Below are positions 9,032 to 16,315 of a stretch of DNA of 64,000 nt, piece by piece. The first letter of the stretch is position 1. Each line of letters starts with the position of its first letter. This DNA comes from an uncultured Pseudomonadota bacterium. Lineage in GTDB: Bacteria > Pseudomonadota > Gammaproteobacteria > Steroidobacterales > Steroidobacteraceae. The notes below the pieces were generated by a model that saw only the letters and a program-made list of their open reading frames with translations, searched no databases and was not told the DNA's origin. The translations under genes and the position numbers were made by a program. The stretch spans positions 221,080 to 285,079 of the forward strand of contig CAIRLC010000007.1 of NCBI GenBank assembly GCA_903879335.1, read 5' to 3'.

Positions 9032-9729
9032 CAGGATTGGCTCGCTCGTTTGAAATTGACGACGACATAGATAGCCAGCAGCGCTGCGGCCAGGCCAAAC
9101 CACTGCACCGCATAGCCGTAGTGGCGTTCAGGCGGCAACCCGCCAGGGCGCCAGTCGCGGGTGTATCCGTCCGCATTGGAAGCGTCGAGAAGGATGATCG
9201 ATGGTTCGACCGTGGTGCCTAACACCCGCTGTACGGTTGCCTGGTCCGGATAGGACAATCGGCGTGGCCAGCCTTGGCCGTCAGATGCCTCGAGAACAAT
9301 GGCCGCCTGCGGCAACTCGTCGATCCGGCCCTTAACGGTCCGATTGGCGCTCGAGACCGTCACCTCGGGCCACTGGTCCCGCCGGGGTGGCGCAAGAATC
9401 CATCCACGGTCGACCAATACTGTGCCTTCCGACAGGATGAAGGGTGTCAGAACTCGGTATCCGACTTGACCCTGGTGGGTCATGTTATCCAGCAGAATCT
9501 GATGGTCGGGATCGTAATGTCCATCGAGGGTGACGTGTTGATAGCGGTGGTCGTGATGTTGGCGCGCATAGGGCACAGTCGCGCCCTCGCCTTGCGCGAA
9601 AGCGCGAAATAACGCTTCCTTTTCAGCCCCGCGATGGATTTGCCAAAAGCCTAACGAGGTCAGGGCGCTCACACCAAGGGCGGCAAATAAGGTCGGCCAA
9701 AGCCGAGGAGAGAATACGCGGCGCGGCAT
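9031..9729 (-). CDS. SURF1 family cytochrome c oxidase assembly protein
   Basis: A 232-residue protein with a membrane helix at each end (about 8-27 and 208-226) around a periplasmic domain. LGFWQIHRGAEKEAL after the first helix, VLVDRGWI and YAVQWFGLA before the last helix are SURF1 hallmarks. SURF1 proteins help insert heme A into subunit I. It is translationally linked to the Sco-like gene, and divergent from the DUF2909-like gene, whose GTG start is 31 bases away. Confidence 0.93.
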   Translation of the reverse strand: MPRRVFSPRLWPTLFAALGVSALTSLGFWQIHRGAEKEALFRAFAQGEGATVPYARQHHDHRYQHVTLDGHYDPDHQILLDNMTHQGQVGYRVLTPFILSEGTVLVDRGWILAPPRRDQWPEVTVSSANRTVKGRIDELPQAAIVLEASDGQGWPRRLSYPDQATVQRVLGTTVEPSIILLDASNADGYTRDWRPGGLPPERHYGYAVQWFGLAAALLAIYVVVNFKRASQS

Positions 9730-9760
9730 TTATACTGCCCCAGTCACAAGAGGGCCTAAC

Positions 9761-9973
9761 GTGGAATTGTTCAAATTGTTCATCGTCATTGCATTATTGG
9801 CCATTCTCTTCAGCCTCGGCCGAGCGCTTTTCCATTTGACGAGCGGCAAAGGCAGCTCGGAAAAGATGGCTCAAGCACTCACTTGGCGTATCAGTTTATC
9901 AGTCGGGCTCCTGCTATTGATTCTGCTTGCCGCACACCAAGGCTGGATCGCGCCGCATGGCCTCAGTCGCTGA
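9761..9973 (+). CDS. DUF2909-type twin-transmembrane protein
   Basis: A 70-residue protein with two hydrophobic helices (about 4-20 and 46-62) joined by a short charged loop, starting with GTG. Small twin-helix proteins of this kind recur between coxC and surf1 on the opposite strand in gammaproteobacterial oxidase clusters. The function is unknown; a link to oxidase assembly is inferred only from position. A perfect hairpin follows the stop codon. Confidence 0.8.
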   Translation: MELFKLFIVIALLAILFSLGRALFHLTSGKGSSEKMAQALTWRISLSVGLLLLILLAAHQGWIAPHGLSR

Positions 9974-9982
9974 GGCCTGAGA

Positions 9983-10012
9983 CAAGAACGGCCGCATAAG
10001 CGGCCGTTCTTG
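9983..10012. terminator. Bidirectional hairpin terminator between the DUF2909-like gene and coxC
   Basis: A perfect 13-bp stem (9983-9995 with 10000-10012) and a 4-base loop lie in the gap between two convergent genes. It can serve both strands, although neither side has a long U-run. Confidence 0.7.
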
Positions 10013-10031
10013 GGGCTAGGATCGGTAAAGA

Positions 10032-10919
10032 TCAGAGCCAGTAGACGAACAGGTAGAGGCCAAGCCATACCACGTCGACGAAGTGCCAGTACCAAGCCAC
10101 CGCTTCAAACGCAAAGTGGCGCTCTGGCGTGAAGTGGCCTTTCAGAACACGGAACCAGATCACCAGCAACATGATGGCGCCGAGCGTCACGTGGAAACCG
10201 TGAAATCCAGTGAGCATGAAGAACGTCGAGCCGTAGATGCCCGTACCGAGCGTCAGACCAAGCTCGGTGTAGGCTTCGTGATACTCACCAATCTGCTTGT
10301 AAACGAAGAAGAAGCCGAGCAAGAAGGTTGCTGCCAATGCCACCTTGAGTACGGCACGATTGCCAGCCTTTAGGGCGTGGTGAGCGATCGTGACGGTGAC
10401 ACCCGAAAGCAACAGAATCGCCGTATTGAGTAACGGCACGCCCAGTGCGGGGATCGTCTCGAAGGTCGAGCCGTCGCCCTTAGGACCCAAGGCACTTGGG
10501 CCGTTCGTCGGCCAGCCACCCTCATAGCCGTGCCACAACATGGAGCTCGTGAGGTGCTTTGCGCCGTGGCCAGACAACCAGGGCAGGGCAAACTGCCGGG
10601 CATAAAACAGCGCTCCGAAGAACGCCGCGAAGAACATGACCTCTGAGAAGATAAACCAGCTCATCCCCATGCGGAATGAACGATCCACAGCCATGTTAAA
10701 CATGCCAGCCTGGTGCTCAGCGACAACTTTGCCGAACCAGCCGTAGAACAAAACAAATAGCAGCAGGAATCCCACCGCCAAAATCGTGGTACCGCTGCCC
10801 GACTGCTCGACAGTCATCGAGGCGCCGAGCATAAGCACGAACAGCGAAATCGAACCAAACAGCGGCCAGGGGCTCGAGTGCGGTACGTAGTACTTATCGT
10901 CGGAGTGATCGTTCGCCAT
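10032..10919 (-). CDS. coxC: Cytochrome c oxidase subunit III
   Basis: A 295-residue subunit with seven membrane helices that stabilises the aa3 oxidase core. HSSPWPLFGSISLF at the N-terminus and the terminal AVAWYWHFVDVVWLGLY are typical of the family. The ATG at 10919 is chosen over the one 6 bases upstream because the AGGA ribosome site is then at a normal distance; the earlier codon gives only two more residues. It follows ctaG by about 40 bases in the operon coxB-coxA-small ORF-ctaG-coxC. Confidence 0.96.
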   Translation of the reverse strand: MANDHSDDKYYVPHSSPWPLFGSISLFVLMLGASMTVEQSGSGTTILAVGFLLLFVLFYGWFGKVVAEHQAGMFNMAVDRSFRMGMSWFIFSEVMFFAAFFGALFYARQFALPWLSGHGAKHLTSSMLWHGYEGGWPTNGPSALGPKGDGSTFETIPALGVPLLNTAILLLSGVTVTIAHHALKAGNRAVLKVALAATFLLGFFFVYKQIGEYHEAYTELGLTLGTGIYGSTFFMLTGFHGFHVTLGAIMLLVIWFRVLKGHFTPERHFAFEAVAWYWHFVDVVWLGLYLFVYWL

Positions 10920-10958
10920 GGTCATTCCTGGTAGGTCAGGTGTTGAGTTTCAAATAAA

Positions 10959-11507
10959 TCAGCGATTCGATGCTGCCTGTTGGGGCAGATCGAAAAAAGA
11001 ATAAGACAAGGTGATGCGGTCGATGTCACCGGGAAGGTCACGGTCCACAATGAAGCGGATCAGCATTTCTCGGGATTCATCAGACGCGAATTTCTGTGGT
11101 TCGAAGCAGAAGCACTGCGTCTTCTTGAAATAACGGGCAATGGTCTGCGGAGCGATGCTGGGCACGGCCTGCGCGACAACGGGATGTCCCGTGAGATTCT
11201 TTGCGTGAAAAGTGGCCTCGTAGAGTTTGCCGGGGTGCACCTTCATCGTGTTGGCGGTTGGGGCGAATTCCCAATCGGCCTGATGCGCAACGTTACCCAC
11301 GAACTCAATGGTCACGACTCGGTCGGTATCAGGTCGCTCCACAACCGACGCTTGCGCCGTCTGGGTGCCGTACCAGCGATTACCCGTATCCCAAACCTTA
11401 CAGAGCACGCTGTACAAGGGCACCAGCGCGAAACCGAAAGCGAAACTTCCTGCCGTAAACAGCAGCAAGCGACCGATCAGTCCCCGATGCCCTCGCGGCT
11501 TCTCCAT
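10959..11507 (-). CDS. ctaG: Cytochrome c oxidase assembly protein CtaG/Cox11
   Basis: A 182-residue copper chaperone anchored by one N-terminal helix (about 11-33, ending FALVPLYSVLCKVWDTGNR). The periplasmic domain carries the copper motif KTQCFCFEPQ near residue 131. Cox11 proteins deliver copper to the CuB centre of subunit I. The start codon lies 1 base after the small ORF at 11509-11646, implying coupled translation. Confidence 0.96.
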   Translation of the reverse strand: MEKPRGHRGLIGRLLLFTAGSFAFGFALVPLYSVLCKVWDTGNRWYGTQTAQASVVERPDTDRVVTIEFVGNVAHQADWEFAPTANTMKVHPGKLYEATFHAKNLTGHPVVAQAVPSIAPQTIARYFKKTQCFCFEPQKFASDESREMLIRFIVDRDLPGDIDRITLSYSFFDLPQQAASNR

Positions 11508-11508
11508 C

Positions 11509-11646
11509 TCAGTGCGACGCCTGCAGCACGGACATCAGAATGAAGCCCACGTAGAGCGCAATCGCAACCAACCCGAGCACCAACGCGAGCCGCCGGGCTT
11601 TCCGGCGGCTCGCTACGGGATCATGGTTGGCGTCGTTATCGCTCAC
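11509..11646 (-). CDS. 45-residue single-helix membrane protein in the cox operon
   Basis: A short frame starting GTG at 11646 gives MSDNDANHDPVASRRKARRL followed by one hydrophobic helix (about residues 20-41) and ends LQASH. The charged N-terminus rich in Arg/Lys suggests an N-in orientation. It fills the gap between coxA (8 bases upstream) and ctaG (1 base downstream) exactly, as expected for a real gene. Small membrane proteins in this position are known as cytochrome oxidase small assembly proteins; membership of that family is inferred from position and size. Confidence 0.75.
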   Translation of the reverse strand: MSDNDANHDPVASRRKARRLALVLGLVAIALYVGFILMSVLQASH

Positions 11647-11653
11647 AGTGATC

Positions 11654-13261
11654 TCAGTGGTGCGAATCTGCGACGCCGGTCAGATCCGGCGCTTCGGTGA
11701 ACGAGTGGTATGGCGCAGGTGACGCAACCGTCCACTCAAGGCCCGTCATCATTCCATCCCAAACCTTATCGGTGGCCTTCGCGCCGCCGCGGGCGCACTG
11801 CCAAATCAGCACGACAAACAGGAGTTGCGAGAAGCCGAACACGAAGCCGCCCACCGACGACACCATGTTCCAGTCCGTGAACTGCGTGCTGTAGTCCGGG
11901 ATACGACGTGGCATACCCGCGAGGCCGAGGAAGTGCTGCGGGAAGAACAACACGTTCACCGAGATCGTGGAGACCCAGAAGTGCCACTTGGCGAGCGTCA
12001 TGTTGTACATGTGCCCGGTCCACTTCGGCAGCCAGTAGTACACACCCGCCATGATGCCGAATACGGCACCCGGGACCAACACGTAGTGGAAGTGCGCGAC
12101 GACGAAGTACGTATCTTGGTACTGGAAGTCAGCCGGGGCGATAGCCAGCATCAAGCCGGAGAAGCCGCCGATCGTGAAGAGGAACAAGAACGCGAGCGCA
12201 AACAGCATCGGCGGTTCAAAGGACAACGAGCCCTTCCACATTGTGGCTGTCCAATTGAACACCTTAACGCCGGTCGGGATAGCGATCAGCATCGTGCTCA
12301 TCATGAAGAAGGTCTGGCCAGCGAGCGGCATACCTACCGTGAACATGTGGTGGGCCCACACGATGAACGATAGGAAGGCGATCGACGCCGTTGCGTAAAC
12401 CATGGCGTCATAGCCGAACAATGGTTTGCGCGAAAAGGCCGGAATGATCTCAGAGACGATACCGAACGCCGGGAGGATCAGAATATAGACCTCAGGGTGT
12501 CCGAAGAACCAGAAAATGTGCTGGAACATGACCGGATCGCCGCCGCCGGCTGGATTGAAGAAGCTGGTGCCAAAGTAGTGATCGGTCAGCAACATCGTGA
12601 CAGCGCCCGCTAGCACAGGCATGACCGCGATCAAAAGATAAGCGGTGATCAGCCAAGTCCAGCAGAACAGTGGCAGCTTCAGCAAGGTCATGCCGGGTGC
12701 GCGCATGTTCATGATCGTGACGATCACGTTGATGGCGCCCATGATCGACGAGATGCCCATCATGTGAATCGCGAAGATCGTCAGCGGGAAGCTATCGCCT
12801 GCCTGCAAGGACAGCGGTGGATAGAGCGTCCAACCACCAGCCGGTGCACCGCCAGCCGTGAAGAAGGACGAGAGCAGCAGCGTGAACGCAAAGGGCAGGA
12901 TCCAGAAGCTGTAGTTGTTCATGCGAGGCAGTGCCATATCCGGCGCACCCACCTGCAGAGGAATCATCCAGTTTGCCAAGCCGACCCAAGCCGGCATGAC
13001 CGCGCCGAAGATCATGATGAGCGCGTGATTGGTCACCAAGGAGTTATAGAAACCCGGGTCAAACCACTGCATACCCGGCTTGAAGAGCTCAAGTCGAATG
13101 CCCAGCGCCATCGCGCCGCCCAAAAAGAACATGAAAAGTGCCCACAATAAGTACATCGTGCCGATGTCTTTGTGGTTCGTCGCAAACAGCCACCGGCCAA
13201 TGCCAGCCGGCTTGTGATCGTGATCGTGGTGGTCGTGAGTATCAGCGTGTGCCATGGTCAT
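11654..13261 (-). CDS. coxA: Cytochrome c oxidase subunit I (aa3 type)
   Basis: The 535-residue catalytic subunit with twelve membrane helices, carrying heme a and the heme a3-CuB site of oxygen reduction. TNHALIMIF contains a heme a ligand histidine. FWFFGHPEVYI has the CuB histidine and its cross-linked tyrosine. WAHHMF provides two further CuB ligands, and HFHYVLV the a3 and a ligands. The N-terminus is His/Asp-rich (HADTHDHHDHDH), which may bind metal. Two in-frame ATGs (13261, 13255) are possible starts. It lies 19 bases after coxB. Confidence 0.98.
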   Translation of the reverse strand: MTMAHADTHDHHDHDHKPAGIGRWLFATNHKDIGTMYLLWALFMFFLGGAMALGIRLELFKPGMQWFDPGFYNSLVTNHALIMIFGAVMPAWVGLANWMIPLQVGAPDMALPRMNNYSFWILPFAFTLLLSSFFTAGGAPAGGWTLYPPLSLQAGDSFPLTIFAIHMMGISSIMGAINVIVTIMNMRAPGMTLLKLPLFCWTWLITAYLLIAVMPVLAGAVTMLLTDHYFGTSFFNPAGGGDPVMFQHIFWFFGHPEVYILILPAFGIVSEIIPAFSRKPLFGYDAMVYATASIAFLSFIVWAHHMFTVGMPLAGQTFFMMSTMLIAIPTGVKVFNWTATMWKGSLSFEPPMLFALAFLFLFTIGGFSGLMLAIAPADFQYQDTYFVVAHFHYVLVPGAVFGIMAGVYYWLPKWTGHMYNMTLAKWHFWVSTISVNVLFFPQHFLGLAGMPRRIPDYSTQFTDWNMVSSVGGFVFGFSQLLFVVLIWQCARGGAKATDKVWDGMMTGLEWTVASPAPYHSFTEAPDLTGVADSHH

Positions 13262-13280
13262 GAAGCTCCCAGCAATCCGA

Positions 13281-14141
13281 TCAGAGCGTCGCCGAAGCGG
13301 ACGCGGCAGTGTTAGCAGCGGTGGTCGCCGCCGGCGCGGCGGCGGCCTTTACGGCCTCCTGCTGCGCGGCAAGCCACTTCGCGTAATCTTCTTGAGATAC
13401 GACGTCGACGGCGATTGGCATAAAGCCATGATCGCGGCCGCAGAGTTCGGTGCACTGACCGGTGTAATGACCGATCTTTTCAGCCTTGAACCAAGCCTCA
13501 TTGATGAAGCCTGGGATCGCATCCTTCTTCACGGCGAAGTCCGGGACCCACCACGAGTGAATGACGTCGTTGCCGGTCAAAAGCAAGCGAACCTTGGCGT
13601 CGACGGGCACCACGACTGGGTGGTCAACTTCGAGCAAGTAGTCCTTGACCGAATTCGGATCGATACCCGAATGCAACTGGCGGGCTTCGTTAGAGGTCGA
13701 CGCCAGGGTTGAGTAAAAGGAAACGCCAGTACCGAGGTACTCGTAACCCCATTTCCACTGATAACCGGTGATCTTGATGGAGATATCCGCATTGCGCGTG
13801 TCTTCCATACGGACCAGAGTCTTCGCGGCCGGCACGGCCAGGAAAACCAAGATCAACACAGGAATCACGGTCCAGATGATCTCCACCTTAGTGGAATGCA
13901 ACATCGTCTGGTCTGCGACTGCGCCTTTGGACTTACGGAAGGTGATGATCGAGTAAATCATCACACCGAACACCGCGACCGCGATAGCGACACAGACCCA
14001 GAATACGGTCATGTGCAAGCCATGCACTTCACGGGAGATGTCGGTAACGCCCTGAGTCATGTTGTAACTGCTCTCGTAGGCGAACGCGGGCAACGCTGCG
14101 AGAAGTCCCCCGAGCGCGCTCAACATTTTTCGGTTCAACAT
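13281..14141 (-). CDS. coxB: Cytochrome c oxidase subunit II
   Basis: A 286-residue precursor with a signal-like N-terminus (MLNRKMLSALGGLLAALPAF), two membrane helices (about 45-65 and 86-106) and a periplasmic cupredoxin domain. The CuA site is visible in HSWWVPDF and GQCTELCGRDHGFM, so it accepts electrons from cytochrome c. The C-terminal 30 residues are Ala/Thr-rich and probably unstructured; no fused cytochrome c domain is present. AAGGGG-like ribosome site upstream. First gene of the oxidase operon. Confidence 0.97.
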   Translation of the reverse strand: MLNRKMLSALGGLLAALPAFAYESSYNMTQGVTDISREVHGLHMTVFWVCVAIAVAVFGVMIYSIITFRKSKGAVADQTMLHSTKVEIIWTVIPVLILVFLAVPAAKTLVRMEDTRNADISIKITGYQWKWGYEYLGTGVSFYSTLASTSNEARQLHSGIDPNSVKDYLLEVDHPVVVPVDAKVRLLLTGNDVIHSWWVPDFAVKKDAIPGFINEAWFKAEKIGHYTGQCTELCGRDHGFMPIAVDVVSQEDYAKWLAAQQEAVKAAAAPAATTAANTAASASATL

Positions 14142-14674
14142 CGAAGCCCCTTACGCTGTCATCTAAATCTTTAAAGGTCACCACAGTTCGAGCGGAAACC
14201 CACCCGGTCGAACCGATCCAATCTCGTTCGAACGTCGCCTGCGGCGACGCCCAACCCGGGACGTCAGGCATATCCCCGACGCCACTCGCGAATTCCTCGA
14301 CCCAGCTCCGTCTCAGGAGTTGAGTTCGAATCAAACCGCAGGGCGGCGCAGTGTACCCCTCACCCAGTGCGGGGAAAACACCATTTCAGCGGTATTGCGA
14401 TTTACGAAGGGCGGAATCGCCATCCGTACTCGCCGTTTCCCGCTCCGCGTCACCCCGTCGTGACGTCTGCGCAGCCCCAATGCCGTGCTATTCAAGGAAT
14501 CAGGAGCAAATTGCCCCTGCACTACGACCTCATCGAGGCACGGCCCCTGGGCACTGCGGATCGAAATCCAAGGCTAAGGCGCCGCCGGCATCCCAAGTTC
14601 ATACCCCTGATCGGGCCCGCAGTCTATCGGGCAGCGCAAACCCTTTCAATGACAACGAGTTGCGGGAAGAGCCG
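14142..14674. other. 533-bp non-coding gap between bioC and coxB
   Basis: No frame here has a recognisable protein, and no tRNA or rRNA could be folded by eye. The right part lies downstream of bioC and the left part must hold the coxB operon promoter and leader. I see no clear terminator for bioC, and no repeat. Confidence 0.5.
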
Positions 14675-15547
14675 CTAGCGCCTCTTAAGTTGACTCAAGG
14701 GTACTACCACCTCGCCAGAAGTCGCGCTTTGGCGATCAGAATCGCCATCCGGGCACCATGCTTGGCCATAAACCAGTTCACAGGTTACCGGGATCCGGCC
14801 CTCATCATTCCGAAGAGCCTCAAAAGCTGAGGTCGCAGCCTGCCAACGATGGCGCCCGGTTAAGGTACTTCGGCCTTGAAAAGAGGACCCGGCGCCCGCG
14901 GCCCTCAGATCCCGACACAGATCGGCGAGGCTGGCATAGGTCACCGTCAAGCGGTCGGCATCGAGAACGGGCGCGACGAAACCGGCTCGCGTCAACGCGT
15001 CGCCGACGTCATGAAAATCAGTAAAATCAGCGACATGAGGCACAGCATCAACCTCAGAAAATGCCATGCGCAGTTCGCTGAGGGTGAGTGCACCGACGGT
15101 GGAAAAAACGAAGTACCCGCGCGGCTTTAGCACTCGCCGGACCTGCTCAAAAAAGGCGGTGGGGTCCGCCAGATAGGGCAGCAAGAAGCCAGCGAACACC
15201 AGGTCGACGCTGGAGTCAGTGACCGGCAGGGCGGCCGCATCCGCCTGTACACAATCAAAACCACGCCACCAACCGCGCGCCTTGCACGCGGCGCGCAGCA
15301 TGGACGGCGAGCTATCGACCAGTGTGACGGTCGCCTTGCGATAGCGATCCGCGAGGGCGCGCGCGCTGAAACCCGGGCCGCCGCCGATATCGAGAATATG
15401 AGTCGGCTTGATTTGGACAGGCTCTAAGCGGCGTAGCAACTCCTCTCGCGCCCGCGACTGGATGAAGGCCTCGTCGCGGAAGCGCTCAACGGCCAGGCTC
15501 AAACGGCGTTCACGAGCACGGGCTCCCCGATCCATTGGCTGACTCAT
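14675..15547 (-). CDS. bioC: Malonyl-[acyl-carrier protein] O-methyltransferase BioC
   Basis: A 290-residue SAM-dependent methyltransferase. ILDIGGGPGFSARAL (about residue 52) is motif I, followed by VTLVDSSPSML, and DSSVDLVFAGFLLPYL near 110. BioC methylates malonyl-ACP so that fatty-acid synthesis can build the pimeloyl chain of biotin; BioH removes the methyl ester. The pairing with bioH, overlapping by 4 bases, supports this call over a generic methyltransferase. The N-terminus MDRGARARERRLSLAVERF is Arg-rich. Confidence 0.88.
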   Translation of the reverse strand: MSQPMDRGARARERRLSLAVERFRDEAFIQSRAREELLRRLEPVQIKPTHILDIGGGPGFSARALADRYRKATVTLVDSSPSMLRAACKARGWWRGFDCVQADAAALPVTDSSVDLVFAGFLLPYLADPTAFFEQVRRVLKPRGYFVFSTVGALTLSELRMAFSEVDAVPHVADFTDFHDVGDALTRAGFVAPVLDADRLTVTYASLADLCRDLRAAGAGSSFQGRSTLTGRHRWQAATSAFEALRNDEGRIPVTCELVYGQAWCPDGDSDRQSATSGEVVVPLSQLKRR

Positions 15548-16311
15548 TGGCCCAAAAACCCCTTGATCAAGCTTTCAACTTCCACGCGCTGAGACAAAAA
15601 GGGAGCGTGGGCAGCTTTCTTGATCTCGCAGTACCGCGCACCCGGGATGCGCTCAGCCAGCCCCAGCACACCCAGCGGGGGCGTGATGCGATCGTATTCC
15701 CCGGCGATGACGAGGGTCGGCGAGGCAATATTCTTTGCGGAGTTGCGCAAATCAACCGAGCGCAAGATCTCGAGTCCGGCCGCCAGCGCGGCACCATTGG
15801 GGGCTCCGTGGCTATCGATGTGCTGGCGGAGAGTGCGCAAAGTCTCTAGCGGATTCTCGTCACCGCGCACCTCAATATTGAGGAACTCGAGGACTGTACC
15901 GCGCCAGTCTCGGGCCAACCGGCCGCTCAACCCTGCCAGCAAGCTAGGGTCGGCCGCATGCGGAAAGTCCCGACGCCGGACGCCGACCACACCGGTCGAA
16001 ATCATGACTAAGTGACTGACTCTATTTGGAAACAAAGTGGACAAGTGCTGCGCCACCAAGCCCCCGAGTGACCAACCGACCAGCGCACAGCGCTCCGGCA
16101 GGTGTGCCGCGACCAACCGGGCCATCCCCTCAAGATCACCAGCACCCTTCGACCACGGCGAGTGGCCATGGCCCGGCAAATCAAGAACATGGACCCGATA
16201 TTGTTCGGACAATGTCGACGCCAGTGCTGAGAAAACTCCACCGTGCAAGCCCCAGCCATGGAGGAGAGCGACATCGGGGCCTGACCCCGTCGATTCCCGA
16301 TAAAGACTCAT
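15544..16311 (-). CDS. bioH: Pimeloyl-ACP methyl ester carboxylesterase BioH
   Basis: A 255-residue alpha/beta hydrolase. LLHGWGLHGGVF near residue 15 is the oxyanion-hole region. The nucleophile is in GWSLGG (about 80), the acid in GEYDRITPP and the histidine in KAAHAPFLS, so the triad is complete. It hydrolyses pimeloyl-ACP methyl ester in biotin synthesis. The frame is open further upstream into the ack-pduL gene, but MSLYRESTGSGPDVALLHGWG from 16311 matches the family start and leaves 4 bases after the upstream stop. Confidence 0.92.
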   Translation of the reverse strand: MSLYRESTGSGPDVALLHGWGLHGGVFSALASTLSEQYRVHVLDLPGHGHSPWSKGAGDLEGMARLVAAHLPERCALVGWSLGGLVAQHLSTLFPNRVSHLVMISTGVVGVRRRDFPHAADPSLLAGLSGRLARDWRGTVLEFLNIEVRGDENPLETLRTLRQHIDSHGAPNGAALAAGLEILRSVDLRNSAKNIASPTLVIAGEYDRITPPLGVLGLAERIPGARYCEIKKAAHAPFLSQRVEVESLIKGFLGQ

Positions 16312-16315
16312 GCGC

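Noticed and set aside
14320..14336. T-loop-like GAGTTCGAATC in the coxB upstream gap
   Set aside because: No matching T-stem, anticodon arm or acceptor stem could be formed around it.
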